A stretch of DNA of 64,000 bases from positions 1 to 64,000 of the forward strand of contig NW_025955161.1 in assembly GCF_022376445.1 (NCBI RefSeq). Reading direction: 5' to 3'. Positions 35,946 through 46,654 of the stretch are shown one piece after another. The DNA is from Fomitopsis serialis. Lineage: Eukaryota > Basidiomycota > Agaricomycetes > Polyporales > Fomitopsidaceae. Numbering within the stretch: position 1 is the stretch's first letter; every line of letters starts with the position of its first letter. The position numbers and the translations under genes were made by a program. The notes beneath the pieces are model-generated. The model made no database searches and was not told the DNA's origin. It saw nothing but the letters and a program-made list of their open reading frames with translations.

Positions 35946-36373
35946 GAGAGATCGTAGATTATTCAATGACAGGTGACACGTGGAGCGGTCGCCAGGCATT
36001 TTCAAACAGTGACGACCATCGAATGGGTGTGTCATATGGAGCGGGAGAGCGTGCGACAGTTGAATTTGCGACATATCCTATGCATAGACTCTCTTGCATA
36101 TGCATGATCATAGTGCTGTACCTGATTCAGTTCCGGTTGCTGATGACGCGCTCGCAAACTTACAAGAATGCCCTTGCAACCAGAAAATAGTAATACTGAC
36201 TGGGGATACGTCATGTTACCCTCTATGCACACGATCCACGCGGCGACGTACAGATGTGGTGGGAAGCCCAGTTCACCACCATTCAGTCCATGGATGCTGT
36301 ATTTGGGACTCGGATGACATCATGATTCCGAAACGACGATTTAGACACAAGAACGTGCATGCGTGGGCGGCGC
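35946..36373. other. Spacer, no gene seen
   Basis: Short overlapping frames only. Confidence 0.45.
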
Positions 36374-37751
36374 CTACACTTTGTGATTCTTCCCGACTTG
36401 AAACGTCTCTGGAACAGATGTAGTGCCCTCCATCGTCGCACGGAGTGTCGCAAGCGATTTGGCCCGGGACTTCAGTACCCGGATCCGAGCCTTGATGATC
36501 CGCAGCTCCTGTGCAGCGGCGTGATGCAGCCGAGAGGCATCGTGAATGTCGAGAGGCGTTGTCGTATTGCAGCGCTGCCCGATCGGCGTTCCGGATATAT
36601 TGATCTCTTGCTGATATGCCGTCCCTGTTTTGTGAGCTAGTAGTATGACTCTTCGATCGGGGGTTCTAACGCGGTTCGTTTGAAGCCTTGTAGTATGATT
36701 CACAAGATCTTGATTCAGACCTAGCCGGGCTCTGTCCAGTGTGGAAGCGGCCCGAACCGAGCCGTCATCCTTGACTGTGTCTGCGGCGTATGTCCGCGCC
36801 TGCAGAAGCTGCTTCCCGAATCGGGCCACTGGGAAGTCAACGTTCGTTCGGCCTATAGATTCTGTACACGAAATCGGCCTACTGTCCATGATTTGCGACG
36901 TATATACTCACCTCCGTGTCCACCAGAACCCGCCAGCGCCGTCCAATCACAGCGGCGCTGATTGTCGATGCATGGCTGACACGAATGCGCCGATGGCCGA
37001 ACAGTGCACGGACGGTCTGTCGGCGACGTCGCACAGTTGTCGCACTGCGCCTTAGCTGTGGGTGAATGATTCTCGTCAATATGAATATTCCAGCACTGAC
37101 CTCCTGTCCCTCCGGGGGTGTATATACTTTTGTATCGACACTTGTATCGAATTCCTTGTCCGTCGCTTTCGTTCTACAAACAATCGACTCCCGTTTTCTT
37201 GTCATCGTCTGCCGTGGGCTAGGTAGAACTCCGTATGGAGGACCAATCTTAGCAGGTGTCCCGTCTGGTGCCAGTATCTGTGTTGGTCGCCACGTACGAG
37301 CGTCTTGAACGCCCTCGTCACGGCCATGAGATTTCTGTACAAGACGACGAAGCTGAGCGATCGCATCGGTACATCGGAAAGAGATACATACTATCGCACG
37401 GGACTTCGACAAAACCCCAAGTACGGTGGCCAACGCAGGGAATGCCCCGCTCACCCATTCCATGTATTGTGGAGACGCCATTTCTTGAACCCTTTCCAAC
37501 ACTTCCGCAATGCTTTTCTCGAACAGCCCGCCGTTCTCTGTGGGTGGCTCGTTTATGTGCATATCGCAGTATTCCTTCTAATCATGCATCTACAACCGCT
37601 CTTACATCATCACCTTGTTGAATAGACTTACATATGCCTGGTGGAATGCCGTCGTCCAGCTTTGCAGCGCGTTCTCACCCTCCGGGACCGGATGCTCGCT
37701 GAGATATCGAAGGAGTGTTACACTCGCTGGCAACATTCCCTCGGACGACAT
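36374..37751 (-). CDS. Class II array protein with Zn2Cys6-like cluster
   Basis: The start is ATG 37751 (MSSEGMLPASVTLLRYLSEH), with SWTTAFHQAY ending exon 1 at GTAAGT. Exon 2 includes LFEKSIAEVLERVQEM and YMEWVSGAFPALATVL. Exon 3 has QILAPDGTPAKIGPPYG, matching MAPNGAPAKVGPPKG of the gene at 42603-43981. The cluster exon (about 36935-37045) encodes CDNCATSPTDRPC and CQPCIDNQRRC, that is C-x2-C-x8-C-x8-C-x2-C-x6-C. The last exon ends LRIIKARIRVLKSRAKSL and stops at 36374. The spacing of 8 rather than 9 is shared with the related gene on the plus strand. Confidence 0.7.
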
Positions 37752-38364
37752 GTTGAGGGATCGCAGACAAATGGACAGTGAGAGAGGAAGATGACAGCCG
37801 CGTCCACAATCGTGGGAGGCAGGGTCCTATGGGTGTAAGCAGGCGCAGATCATCGATTCCTGTTTCAAGGAATGAAATGGGATGCACAGCACTATTCATA
37901 GGCGCCCGTTTGTGGCGTCGCGCCATTCCCTATCTCAGTTCCACCGTGTACATTGTCATGACTCGCGGTGAGGTAACAATATGAAGTTTTCACACTCAGT
38001 TTTGTTTGTTGAACGTGCTCGCCAAGAATATTCATCTGCTCCCAAATTTGTCCCATACTAAGATACCACGTAGGTAGGTGCGACAAACTCGTAATGTCAT
38101 TCCCGTCAATATCAGACATCGCGGCTTAGGCAGGTTCAGACGACATCAATGACTTTGCCAACCATCGCTCAACACGAATAACATACGGTATATATTGATC
38201 ATACAAACGGAGCGGCGACGTCTTGTTCAATAACGTTCCTCACGAGCGATATACTTGGTAGTTTCTTGACACTGGCATGTCGTGCATTGATTACATTTGA
38301 TCACACCTTTCGCCATATCGCACGTCAGAGGTTCAACAGACAATGTGGCCCACATGTGCAACGT
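37752..38364. other. Spacer, no gene seen
   Basis: No supported gene between the two minus-strand class II copies. Confidence 0.5.
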
Positions 38365-39520
38365 TTAAAGAAGATCGGTACCTGCGAACTCCTTCAACGC
38401 TGCAATGAACTCCTCTAGCGACGTTTGCTCTTGGGTCAGCACTGCGATTCGCGCTTCGACACGCCGTAGCTCCTCTCCTGCGGCACGGCGAAGCGCAATG
38501 CGCTCTACCGTATTTCTGCACCGTGCTCGTGTGGCTGAATCCTGCTTTCCTTCTACACATTCGGGGCGCAGACTCACTGTCCCATGTTGCTGAGCTTGTT
38601 GGTTTCCAATTTAGCCTGACGAAATGTTTGTAGACAAAGCCATGACTTACCTTGACCTTGGGCGATAGGCATCCCAGACCACAAACACGTCCGTCGCCCA
38701 TCCATGCAGGACTGGCACACCGATGACCATTTCGGTACGCTGCACCGCCAGGTCTTTCCCAGTGCAATGCAACTGTCGCACTGGCGAAGTCAGTCGTTCA
38801 GCGATACGGTTAAAATGCTCTCTGAGTCCGCCGTGAAGACATACCTGATTTCCCGCGTCCGAAGCTTCGGTTCCGTCCTTCAAAGGCCCGACCACGAGAT
38901 TTGTCAGCTTGGCGGATACTCCGTCAGAATCACAAAGCGCTGGGGTAGAGGCTTGTATGTCCTGATTGCGCCCGACTTCAGGTCTGACATTGTTTGGATT
39001 GCAGTCAGCCTGCAAGCCGACGCCTTGGAATGCGATGTTAGAGATGCTAAAGAACATATGTCGCCTGGTCCGACTTACTGTCGCGTTCTCTCTGACAAGG
39101 AATATTAGCCATACTATGCACGTGGACACGTTCTAACAGCAACCACCTTTTCCCTTCGCTGAAGAAGTGGATCCATTTTCTTGTCTAATTCACGCAAAGT
39201 ATCTCCGAGTTCCCCTTGCGTCTAGTTTGGTTCCTACGCCGTTCACATCGACCCTCAGCCTGGCTTTGTCGTAGTCTTTAGGCTTTCCACCCCGCGTTAA
39301 CCTATTGTCATTCTATTATCATGTATCGTGTTGGTGTTCGAAGACTTACGGAGGCTTCTTCCTGTCCAATCGCCCACCAGAGGTCGTTCTTCCCAGTCGA
39401 CACTGTGTTCTTCTCCAAGCAGCCAAAGTACGTGTCAAGGGTGATTGACAGTCGAGCGATGTTAACTCCCGACAATACGGTAAGGATGAAAGTGGAAGGG
39501 AGCGACTCAGTCGACAACAT
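38365..39520 (-). pseudogene. Class II array copy with a premature stop in exon 2
   Basis: Exon 1 ends LWWAIGQEEAS at a GTAAG donor, aligning with SLQAWTIRFTEVS of its head-to-head neighbour. Exon 2 reads RGGKPKDYDKARLRVDVN and RGTRRYFA, then TGA, where the neighbour has a Trp codon two residues on (YFMWML); a change of TGG to TGA explains it. The cluster exon (about 38675-38790) is intact: CDSCIALGKTWRC and CQSCMDGRRTC. The coiled coil VEARIAVLTQEQTSLEEF also remains open to the stop at 38365. The intact 3' exons suggest recent inactivation, alternative splicing around the stop, or an assembly error. Confidence 0.55.
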
Positions 39521-39759
39521 GCAGTGCGACCAGAAATCCACACGCGCACGCCACTTCAGTTTACCGAAGGTACCGTGATCCGTGGGAGTCGATTGATGCC
39601 CTGCGCGCTTTGGCTAAATTCTTGGGAAGCTAGCACGTGGCAGGTAGATGGGGAATCAATTAGGTACACCGAACAACGGGATGGATGGAATCAATCAGTC
39701 CTGTTCGTGCGCTTTCAACGTCGCTGTCTCTCGCCTGTAACGTGAAAGGCTCCAGATAT

Positions 39760-40586
39760 ATGTCGATACTTGGAAGTAAATCGCCTCTCGATCTATACAT
39801 AGACTGGTTACGTGGCGATCCCATTCCCATCGAGGACGATAATTCCCTGCAAGCATGGACAATCAGATTCACCGAGGTCAGCGTAAGTCGGTTAATTTGC
39901 GTACAGAGTGTGTCAAAGACTGAAAGGATGTAGCTCGCGTATCGTGACATGCGCGGAGGAAAGACCCAAGGCGAAGACCGAATCAGACTCAGAGCAGCGG
40001 TAAATCACGTATGGGATACGTTGGAACAGAGGGGAACCGAAGGTTATTTCATGTGGATGCTGCAAGCGTATCCATGGATGGCTGAGGAGATCCAGAAGCG
40101 GAAGCAAGAGGTGCGTTCCGACGAGATTGATTGACGAAGTGGGCATTCATGTCAAATATTAGAGAGAGGGTGGTGAGGACACTGCACATCGATAATCCAG
40201 ACTACACATTTGTTTACGAAGGTGTCTCAGCGGACGTAAACCTGGATGATGTCCGACTTCCAGACACCGCAGTTACTCTTGGATCTCCCATCAATACGAC
40301 AGCCATTGCTCAGTGGCGCAGTAGGGAGATTGCGACATCGACAATCGCGACGTCGACAATCGCGACAACCACAATCGCGCCAACCACAGTCGCGACACCG
40401 TTTGACGATACACAGACCAGGGACCAGCCCGACGACACTTTGGTATATCACGCAGCTGGACAGCAGTTGCGCTACATCAAAGCGCGCATCGCAGTGCTAA
40501 GCGATCAGCAGAAGTCATTGGAAGAATACATTGAGGCTTTGCAGAGATTCGCAAGAGCCTCTGACCGCGGCAGGTACCCTGGTTGA
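39760..40586 (+). CDS. Class II array protein without zinc cluster
   Basis: Exon 1 (39760-39882) begins MSILGSKSPLDLYIDWLRGD and ends AWTIRFTEVS at GTAAGT. Exon 2 follows a TAG acceptor with LAYRDMRGGKTQGEDRIRL and GYFMWMLQAYPWM. The next exon has no C-x2-C motif. Instead it carries a Thr/Ala/Ile repeat (IATSTIATSTIATTTIAPTT) from an 18-bp tandem motif at about 40328-40400, and then the usual coiled coil LRYIKARIAVLSDQQKSLEE. It stops at 40586. The cluster exon seems to have been lost or replaced. It is head-to-head with the pseudogene to its left, with about 240 bp between starts that could act as a shared promoter. Confidence 0.62.
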
Positions 40587-41015
40587 AAGGAGGGCAGCCA
40601 TGCGTTGTCCTGGTTGAAGTGCGTTTGGAATCGCCTTCTGAAAGGGGCGCCCTGGGACGGATTTGACAACTACATTCTTCGAATACATGTATCCATGGGT
40701 GATCGCTGCTGCGGCAGGAATTGCGATAAAGGATCATAGAATTCATGGATCAGATATTCACAACGACGCATATATGTTGATCCAAGGGATTCTTGGTCAT
40801 ACCCATTGTCGCGACAATTGCTTCGTTAGGACCGGGCACGTGATCTAAAGTAGCATTGTCGCCACGACAAGCGCCTATCGACCGAGCGCCCATCATTGGA
40901 AGTCACACGATCAAGATCACACCACGAGATTCTGGGTCGACTTGAGTGATGCGATCTGGAATGGCGGGTGACGCGACGCGAACTGGGCGCTCTTATTTTT
41001 TGCCGTCTCTGGCTC
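40587..41015. other. Spacer with a 14-bp GTCGCGAC palindrome
   Basis: ATTGTCGCGACAAT at 40805-40818 is a perfect palindrome, followed by another TGTCGCC near 40857. No gene. Confidence 0.6.
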
Positions 41016-42272
41016 ATGGCCATGGACCTCCCCAAGTCAGCAGCACCTGCCACAAGGCTTACCGAATTCATATCTCGATTCCCAGCGCCAGAAGATGACA
41101 CGCAGATGCCGCGGTGGGTAGATAAATTCAACGACGTGCTGGTAAGCAAGTCCAGATCAGATTCACAACTGATATGACACGACCTAAATTACACTGGGTA
41201 GATACTCTACAAATCGAGAACAAGGAACGACCCATGGGATGAAGCGACCTGGAACGCTGTGCAGAAAGTGCTCGACAACGTCGCAGACAGAATCGCTGGC
41301 GAGCTGCAAACGTGGGTGATGGCGAACTTTCCGGAACTTGCCGCTGCTGTTGAGCGTCGAGAGGAGGAATACGGGCGCACCTTCTCAGCTGTCCACACAG
41401 CTCGACCATTAGCAGAGGAAACGGACAGCCCGGTATCGCCGCGGAACGATACGAGCAATGTAAAAGACGGAGATCATACAACTTCGCCATCGAATGTGCC
41501 GGACATCAACACCAGTTCTTGGTCACTGGCAGGCGCACGATCGCACATGCATGATCAGACCGTTGACGAGAGACTCGAAAGGCACAGCCGGATTACCAGC
41601 GAGGGGAACATCGACGAGATGGTGAGTAGTGCCTACGGTGCGTATGAGCGCAAGAAGAAGGTAAGCATCTTGATGATGCCGTGACGCTCTATGGCTACTG
41701 ATCACCATGACTCAAGTGTGACCGCTGTCTCCGCAAGTGGGGAATCAAGATTCACTGCCACCTTGAGGAAGGTAGTGTTACGTGCGAGAAATGTCGGTAT
41801 GACGGGCGAACATGTATGTGGGACGGCTTCTCCCTGTCCGATGAGTACTACAAAGGTGAGACACCCTCTATTCGACCTTCTCAGCCCTGATATATATACG
41901 ATGACAGGGAAGGCAAGGCCGAAGCTATCCTTCTCCGGCGTCAACGCATTCGCGGAGCACAGACGTTCCGTCGAAATGCAGACCCCATTTACTGCGATGG
42001 TGCATGAGCGCGCAGTTGCGCCAACTCCAGCAGAGGTCGTACCGAGCTTGGAAGATCGCAACGAGGAGGGCGATGTTCCTACAGCTACTCTCCCTCATTA
42101 TGCGCCGCAGTCGGATGGAAGCCCCGACGAGGATGATGACGCTGCTATCCTTCGTAGTGTCACTGAGGAGGAGCTCAGCTCGATTAGGGGAGAAATAGCG
42201 ACAGAGGAGGAGAAGGCGACAGAAATACGATTCATCATATCGCAGCTGGGCAGGCCTGTCGAAAAATCGTAA
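41016..42272 (+). CDS. Class II array protein with Zn2Cys6-like cluster
   Basis: Exon 1 (41016-41141) reads MAMDLPKSAAPATRLTEFIS and PRWVDKFNDVL; the second Met at 41022 is also possible. Exon 2 after a TAG acceptor has NAVQKVLDNVADRI, LQTWVMANFPELA and NIDEMVSSAYGAYERKKK. The cluster exon (about 41717-41870) encodes CDRCLRKWGIKIHC and CEKCRYDGRTCMW, followed by DGFSLSDEYYK. The last exon is acidic and ends EELSSIRGEIATEEEKATEI with RFIISQLGRPVEKS. It is most similar to the minus-strand gene at 25495-26462, including the WDGFS motif after the cluster. Confidence 0.72.
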
Positions 42273-42602
42273 TGCGAGAGTTGGACATTATGTGATAGTT
42301 ACTTTGAACATTGTCGATGTTCAATCGCTGGACCAATAAACTAAGCTACCGTAACCGATCTGACAAACTGTGACTTTCACTCAATGGGATGACCTGTAGC
42401 CATTCTATCGACACACACGTGCCCAGCGGGCGGTTAAGCCGACCATGTCCACGACGGCGCCTAACAACGCCGCTGTCGCATTGTTGTCCGCAAAAGGAAT
42501 AGCCGAGCCATGCGAATAGCCGAGCCATGCTCTTATTCCCAAGCTTCAAGTCGCTTGTCACCGTCTCATCTTGCTTACAGCTTCATCTCTGCGAGCGTCA
42601 GA
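42273..42602. other. Spacer, no gene seen
   Basis: Upstream region of the next gene. A short direct repeat GCCGAGCCATGC occurs near 42500-42530. Confidence 0.5.
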
Positions 42603-43981
42603 ATGTCGGGTCCTCGACTGAGTCCGACGGAAACAGTCCTTCGTTTCCTCCGGGAGAATCCTGTGCCAGAGCCTGGGATTCCGCTCGGCCATTGGTCAGC
42701 GGCTTACGACGAGGTTCTGGTAAGCTTCTGTTGGTTTCCGATCGCTCGTAGAATGACAATCGTCAATTTCTAGAAGGCCTACTATTCGCACTTCGAGCAG
42801 GGAATCCCTGTCGAGCATGAGCCAGTCCTGGAAGAGGCTTGCACGCAGGCGATGATGAAGGTATATGAGCGATCATCCCCTGAATTCCTCGCCTGGTTGA
42901 AGAGGTCACACCCATCGCATACGGCGTTAGCAGCAAATGAAGGGTCACAGGGACAAGTGGTATGTGCATCTTATTTGCGCGACTTAGCCCCCACCATGGC
43001 ATTGAACTATTGAACTTCTTGTGAATCAGACACGAAACGGCTCATCGAGCACCGGGAGCGTAAGAAAACTCGGCTTAGCTACGCCACAACCCATAATGGC
43101 ACCCAATGGAGCGCCCGCCAAGGTCGGTCCGCCAAAGGGTGCTCGGCGACGCACTGTATCGGCGACTCCAGTCACAGCCGACTCCGTCGTGTCGAGGAAA
43201 TCATCAAAGCGAAAAGCTTCTGAGCTGGATTACGACATTGTCACAAACGGCGTGATGCGCTTCCGTTATCCAGTATGTACATCCCGTCCCACCCCATTCA
43301 CATAGTTCTGAACGGTGAGGATGCGACAGTGCGACAATTGCGTTCAATCACCAAAGCAAGCTCCGTGCAGCGCCCATCCTGGAGCTCCCGCGTGTCAACA
43401 GTGCGTGGAAAATTACCTGCTATGTGAGTGGACAGGTCTTCTGGTGCCGAGTGTCGATAGGGAACGTGAGTACTTCGGTTCGAGGAATGTCGAATCATAC
43501 ATAAGGCCCATCCACAGCCACAACCGACACACGCATCATGTCGGCGAAGAGGCCGAGAGTAGAGGAGGAGAAGGCACCACTCCCGTCGCTAGAACGGAAA
43601 ACTCACCTTATGCGTACCCCGCGTGCGGATATAGTCGCTTCCGAGCGCACTCAAGCCTTGGCATACCCAATCACAGCCAAAGCGCAACCGGTAGCTGTGA
43701 AGGCAGAGATCCACAGTGGTACCAAGAATGACCTTTCGTCGGCCGAGGACGGCGGCTACAATCCGATTTCTCCCGTCGTACACGAAAACATGCAGGCTCC
43801 ATCGCACGCCGGCGCGTCCACCACTGCACAACATGCTCCCAACTCGCGTACGCACGGCGTTAACGATGTGGAGAGGGTGTATCACATTGCGGAGGAAGAA
43901 CTGAAACACGTCAACGCCCGAATCCAGGTACTTCGCTGGCAGGCCCAAGCCCTCGAGACGCATCTGGCCAGGATGGATTGA
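42603..43981 (+). CDS. Class II array protein with Zn2Cys6-like cluster
   Basis: Exon 1 begins MSGPRLSPTETVLRFLREN and has GHWSAAYDEVL before a GTAAGC donor. Exon 2 includes KAYYSHFEQGIPVEHEP and PEFLAWLKRSHP. Exon 3 has MAPNGAPAKVGPPKG and a basic stretch (RKSSKRKASELD). The cluster exon (about 43335-43440) encodes CDNCVQSPKQAPC and CQQCVENYLLC, then EWTGL, with C-x2-C-x8-C-x8-C-x2-C-x6-C spacing. The last exon contains SAKRPRVEEEKA and ends with the coiled coil LKHVNARIQVLRWQAQALET. It stops at 43981. It is the closest relative of 36374-37751, which lies on the opposite strand. Confidence 0.72.
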
Positions 43982-45928
43982 TAGAGATGGAACACAAATG
44001 TTTGAAGGGGTCGCACGGCCCCAACCCCCTCACTAAACGAGTGCCATTTCTGTCACGTTGTCTCTTCCATAGCCTGGGTTCCTCAGTGGAGAATACAGCG
44101 AAATATGAGTCGCTTTAGGAGGTACAACACCGAAGGAATTTGAATTAAACATTGCTGGACCATCGCAGGGAGCTTCTACCAGTCCCCAGGGGATCTAAAA
44201 TATTGTTTACACGAGTATGTCGGGATACCCTCAAAGGTTCCATCGTGCTATTCGGGAAATCGTGACTTCCGAGAGTATACGCGGTATGGCTTGAAAAAAA
44301 GTCTACTTCATTCGACATGTCAGGTCAGATTACACATGATCTTCTCGGTAGTGGCTGTAGTGTGTCATGCAATTATGGGACACATAAGTGCATGAGGGCT
44401 AGGTGCGGATCGGCTGAGCATACTAAATTTCCCGTTGTGAATTCACGGCCACCGCGGAAGTCGGGGGTATACCTCGGATATAACTCCTCTCTTGTCGGTC
44501 TCGGACTTGACAAGGTCCTTGTTATGGCTTCCCCACAGATCTGGCGCGCCCTTGACACGAGTTCTCTTGAACAGCTGCTTGGATGTGATTCCGGGACGGC
44601 CCGCAGCCTTCGTGCTCACCTCTGTAGTCATACTCGACTCACCGCTGTGGTTTTTGAAGTAACGCCTCACGGCTTGCTCACGCGATTGTCTCAGTGCCAC
44701 GCTACACCACCCCACGCATTCTTCCTGTCGTGTGTGCAGTGTCGTGTTCGGTCCTAATTTGTCAGCGAGATATTTCTCTTCGCGCATTTAGTCTCCTGCA
44801 ATTGCGCTACTTCTTCCGTGGCGTCTGTCGGTGGACGTGTTTACGACGGTCTTGCCGCCTAGAAAGCATAGTAGGTAACTAATTTCAGCGTGATCGTGGA
44901 GTTCTCTCTGTCAGATACTGAGCTTCTATGTATGTTGGTAGACATCATATATATGACGGCGCTAGGTCACCAAAGAGGCCGGTGAATTGAGTGCCTTCAT
45001 CGCTGTGGAAACATATGACGACGGTGAGAAGGAGACACCTAGGGCCAATAACGACCATTATGTACAGGGGTGTCCAAAATTTACGTGGAGCTAGAGCTAT
45101 GTCTGATAATCGTAGCAAACTTGTACTAATGGATTACACTACATTGAGTACCCGGTAGCATTCAAGTTGATCCTCGTGTTGGAACACGACAATCCGTGCG
45201 TCACCCTACATCGGCCGGCCGTCTACTATACCCGCATGTACATACTAGCTGCCATTCATATCCGCTAAGTATGCAGTTAGAGCGCATACTGAGGTTATTA
45301 TTCGTGGCTGTAGTAGCCGGACAACGTGTTCTTTCGCAATGCTGTTACAATCCTTAGTATGCGACGCAACCTTAATTGATGGCGCACATAAAGGCGTGAA
45401 TTACTAGGGCAATGTAGCGAACGTTGTGTATCAAGGTCAGGAATTTTGGAAAATCGACAGTTGGCTTGTCTGGAGAAATGATCCATGCCCGCATCTTCAA
45501 ATCACGCAACGACGAATTTCATGTGATACAGTGACAATTCAATGATCATGTGTGATAGTCACGCTCCAGTTCATCTATATACACCACTACTAGTAGTTTG
45601 TCAAAATGTCTCGATTCGACATCGTAGAACAACTATGAACATGACTCTAGTCACTGAAATCGTCGGATATATCGCCCATGGCCTGGTCGTCATCTAGTGC
45701 ATTGGGATGTCCATGTCTGCACACAACGAAGCGACAACACTATTACTGGACATACCACTGTATTCGTCGTCATTTCGTAGCCGGAGAGGTCCATTGACCA
45801 AAAGAGTGATGAGACCGACGGGGTCATTGAAGTCTGACGACTGGTTAGCATGACAGCTTGCAGGCGAAATGTAGAGTCGAAGTCAACGTACAGGCAACGC
45901 GATTGTTCACTGCAAGGACATCGAGATG
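43982..45928. other. 1.9-kb spacer, no supported gene
   Basis: Open frames on both strands at 44317-44787 overlap and cannot be told apart; neither has splice support or a known motif. The rest is AT-richer with short frames. Confidence 0.4.
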
Positions 45929-46654
45929 TCAGTATGAAAGGGGGCGCAACGCAGAGCATAACATACGCATCCAAAAGATAGCAATCGCGGAACAGGATTC
46001 TTCATATTCAACATGTCCAGCACCACTTCTGATGCGGCGTGGCGTGAGTTCTTTGTAGTCGCAAAGGAAATCCTTGAGGGTGTGAATGTCGGGAGGAATA
46101 ATCGCATCAGCGGTGATCCATTGAAACAGAGCGAGGAGCAGGTGAGGAAACTCCTCTTCCTTTTCCGACCGCCTGAGAGACAGAAGCCACGGAGGCGTCT
46201 GGGTGGGTCAGTGAGTGATGCGGTGATAAACTTCGACGTGTACGTCATTACTCACAAGGATGTGGCATCGTACAAATTGCTCGTAGCTCCTCCATTTGAG
46301 CGGGCTGTTGTATGAGGACCAAAGCAGGCGGTCAATGCATAGTAGAGCCTCATCATCCCAAGCATATGGAGCAGGAGGACAATCACTGAAGAACTTTGCA
46401 TTGTTCAGGATCTCGTTGCGTGGGCGGATAGCGTCACGACCAATGGGCGATAAATTGAATACATGGAGACGAAGGTCGCGAATGGAGGATTGGCCCACCA
46501 TTGAAGGGGTTCGTCGGAGGGTGATGGAAGCAAAAGATGAAGGGAGGTAGGCCGTGCGCAGGTGTCGTAGTCCAGGGATAAAACGGAGAACGATGTCGGA
46601 AGTTATACTATTAGTAGACTTAGCAGCTGGCGCAGAGAGCGACAGATCTTCCAT
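45929..46654 (-). CDS. Unknown two-exon protein, right paralog (about 222 aa)
   Basis: Exon 1 (46654-46256) begins MEDLSLSAPAAKS and ends at GTGAGT. Exon 2 (46198-45929) follows a CAG acceptor and begins TPPWLLSLRRSEKEEEFPH. It is a mirror copy of 5564-6309, with identical exon 1 length (399 bp) and the same intron position. The first 58 or so codons lie in the 1.86-kb inverted repeat and are nearly identical to the left copy; from 46480 downwards the sequences are clearly diverged. C-terminal parts differ in length. A plus-strand frame across it (46013-46315) is treated as the shadow because only the minus strand gives shared splice sites. Confidence 0.62.

Noticed and set aside
44317..44787. 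Opposing 114-146-codon frames
   Set aside because: No motif, paralog or intron supports either strand.
46013..46315. Plus-strand frame beginning MSSTTSDAAWREFF
   Set aside because: It overlaps the minus-strand two-exon gene, whose splice sites are conserved in the paralog at 5.6-6.3 kb.
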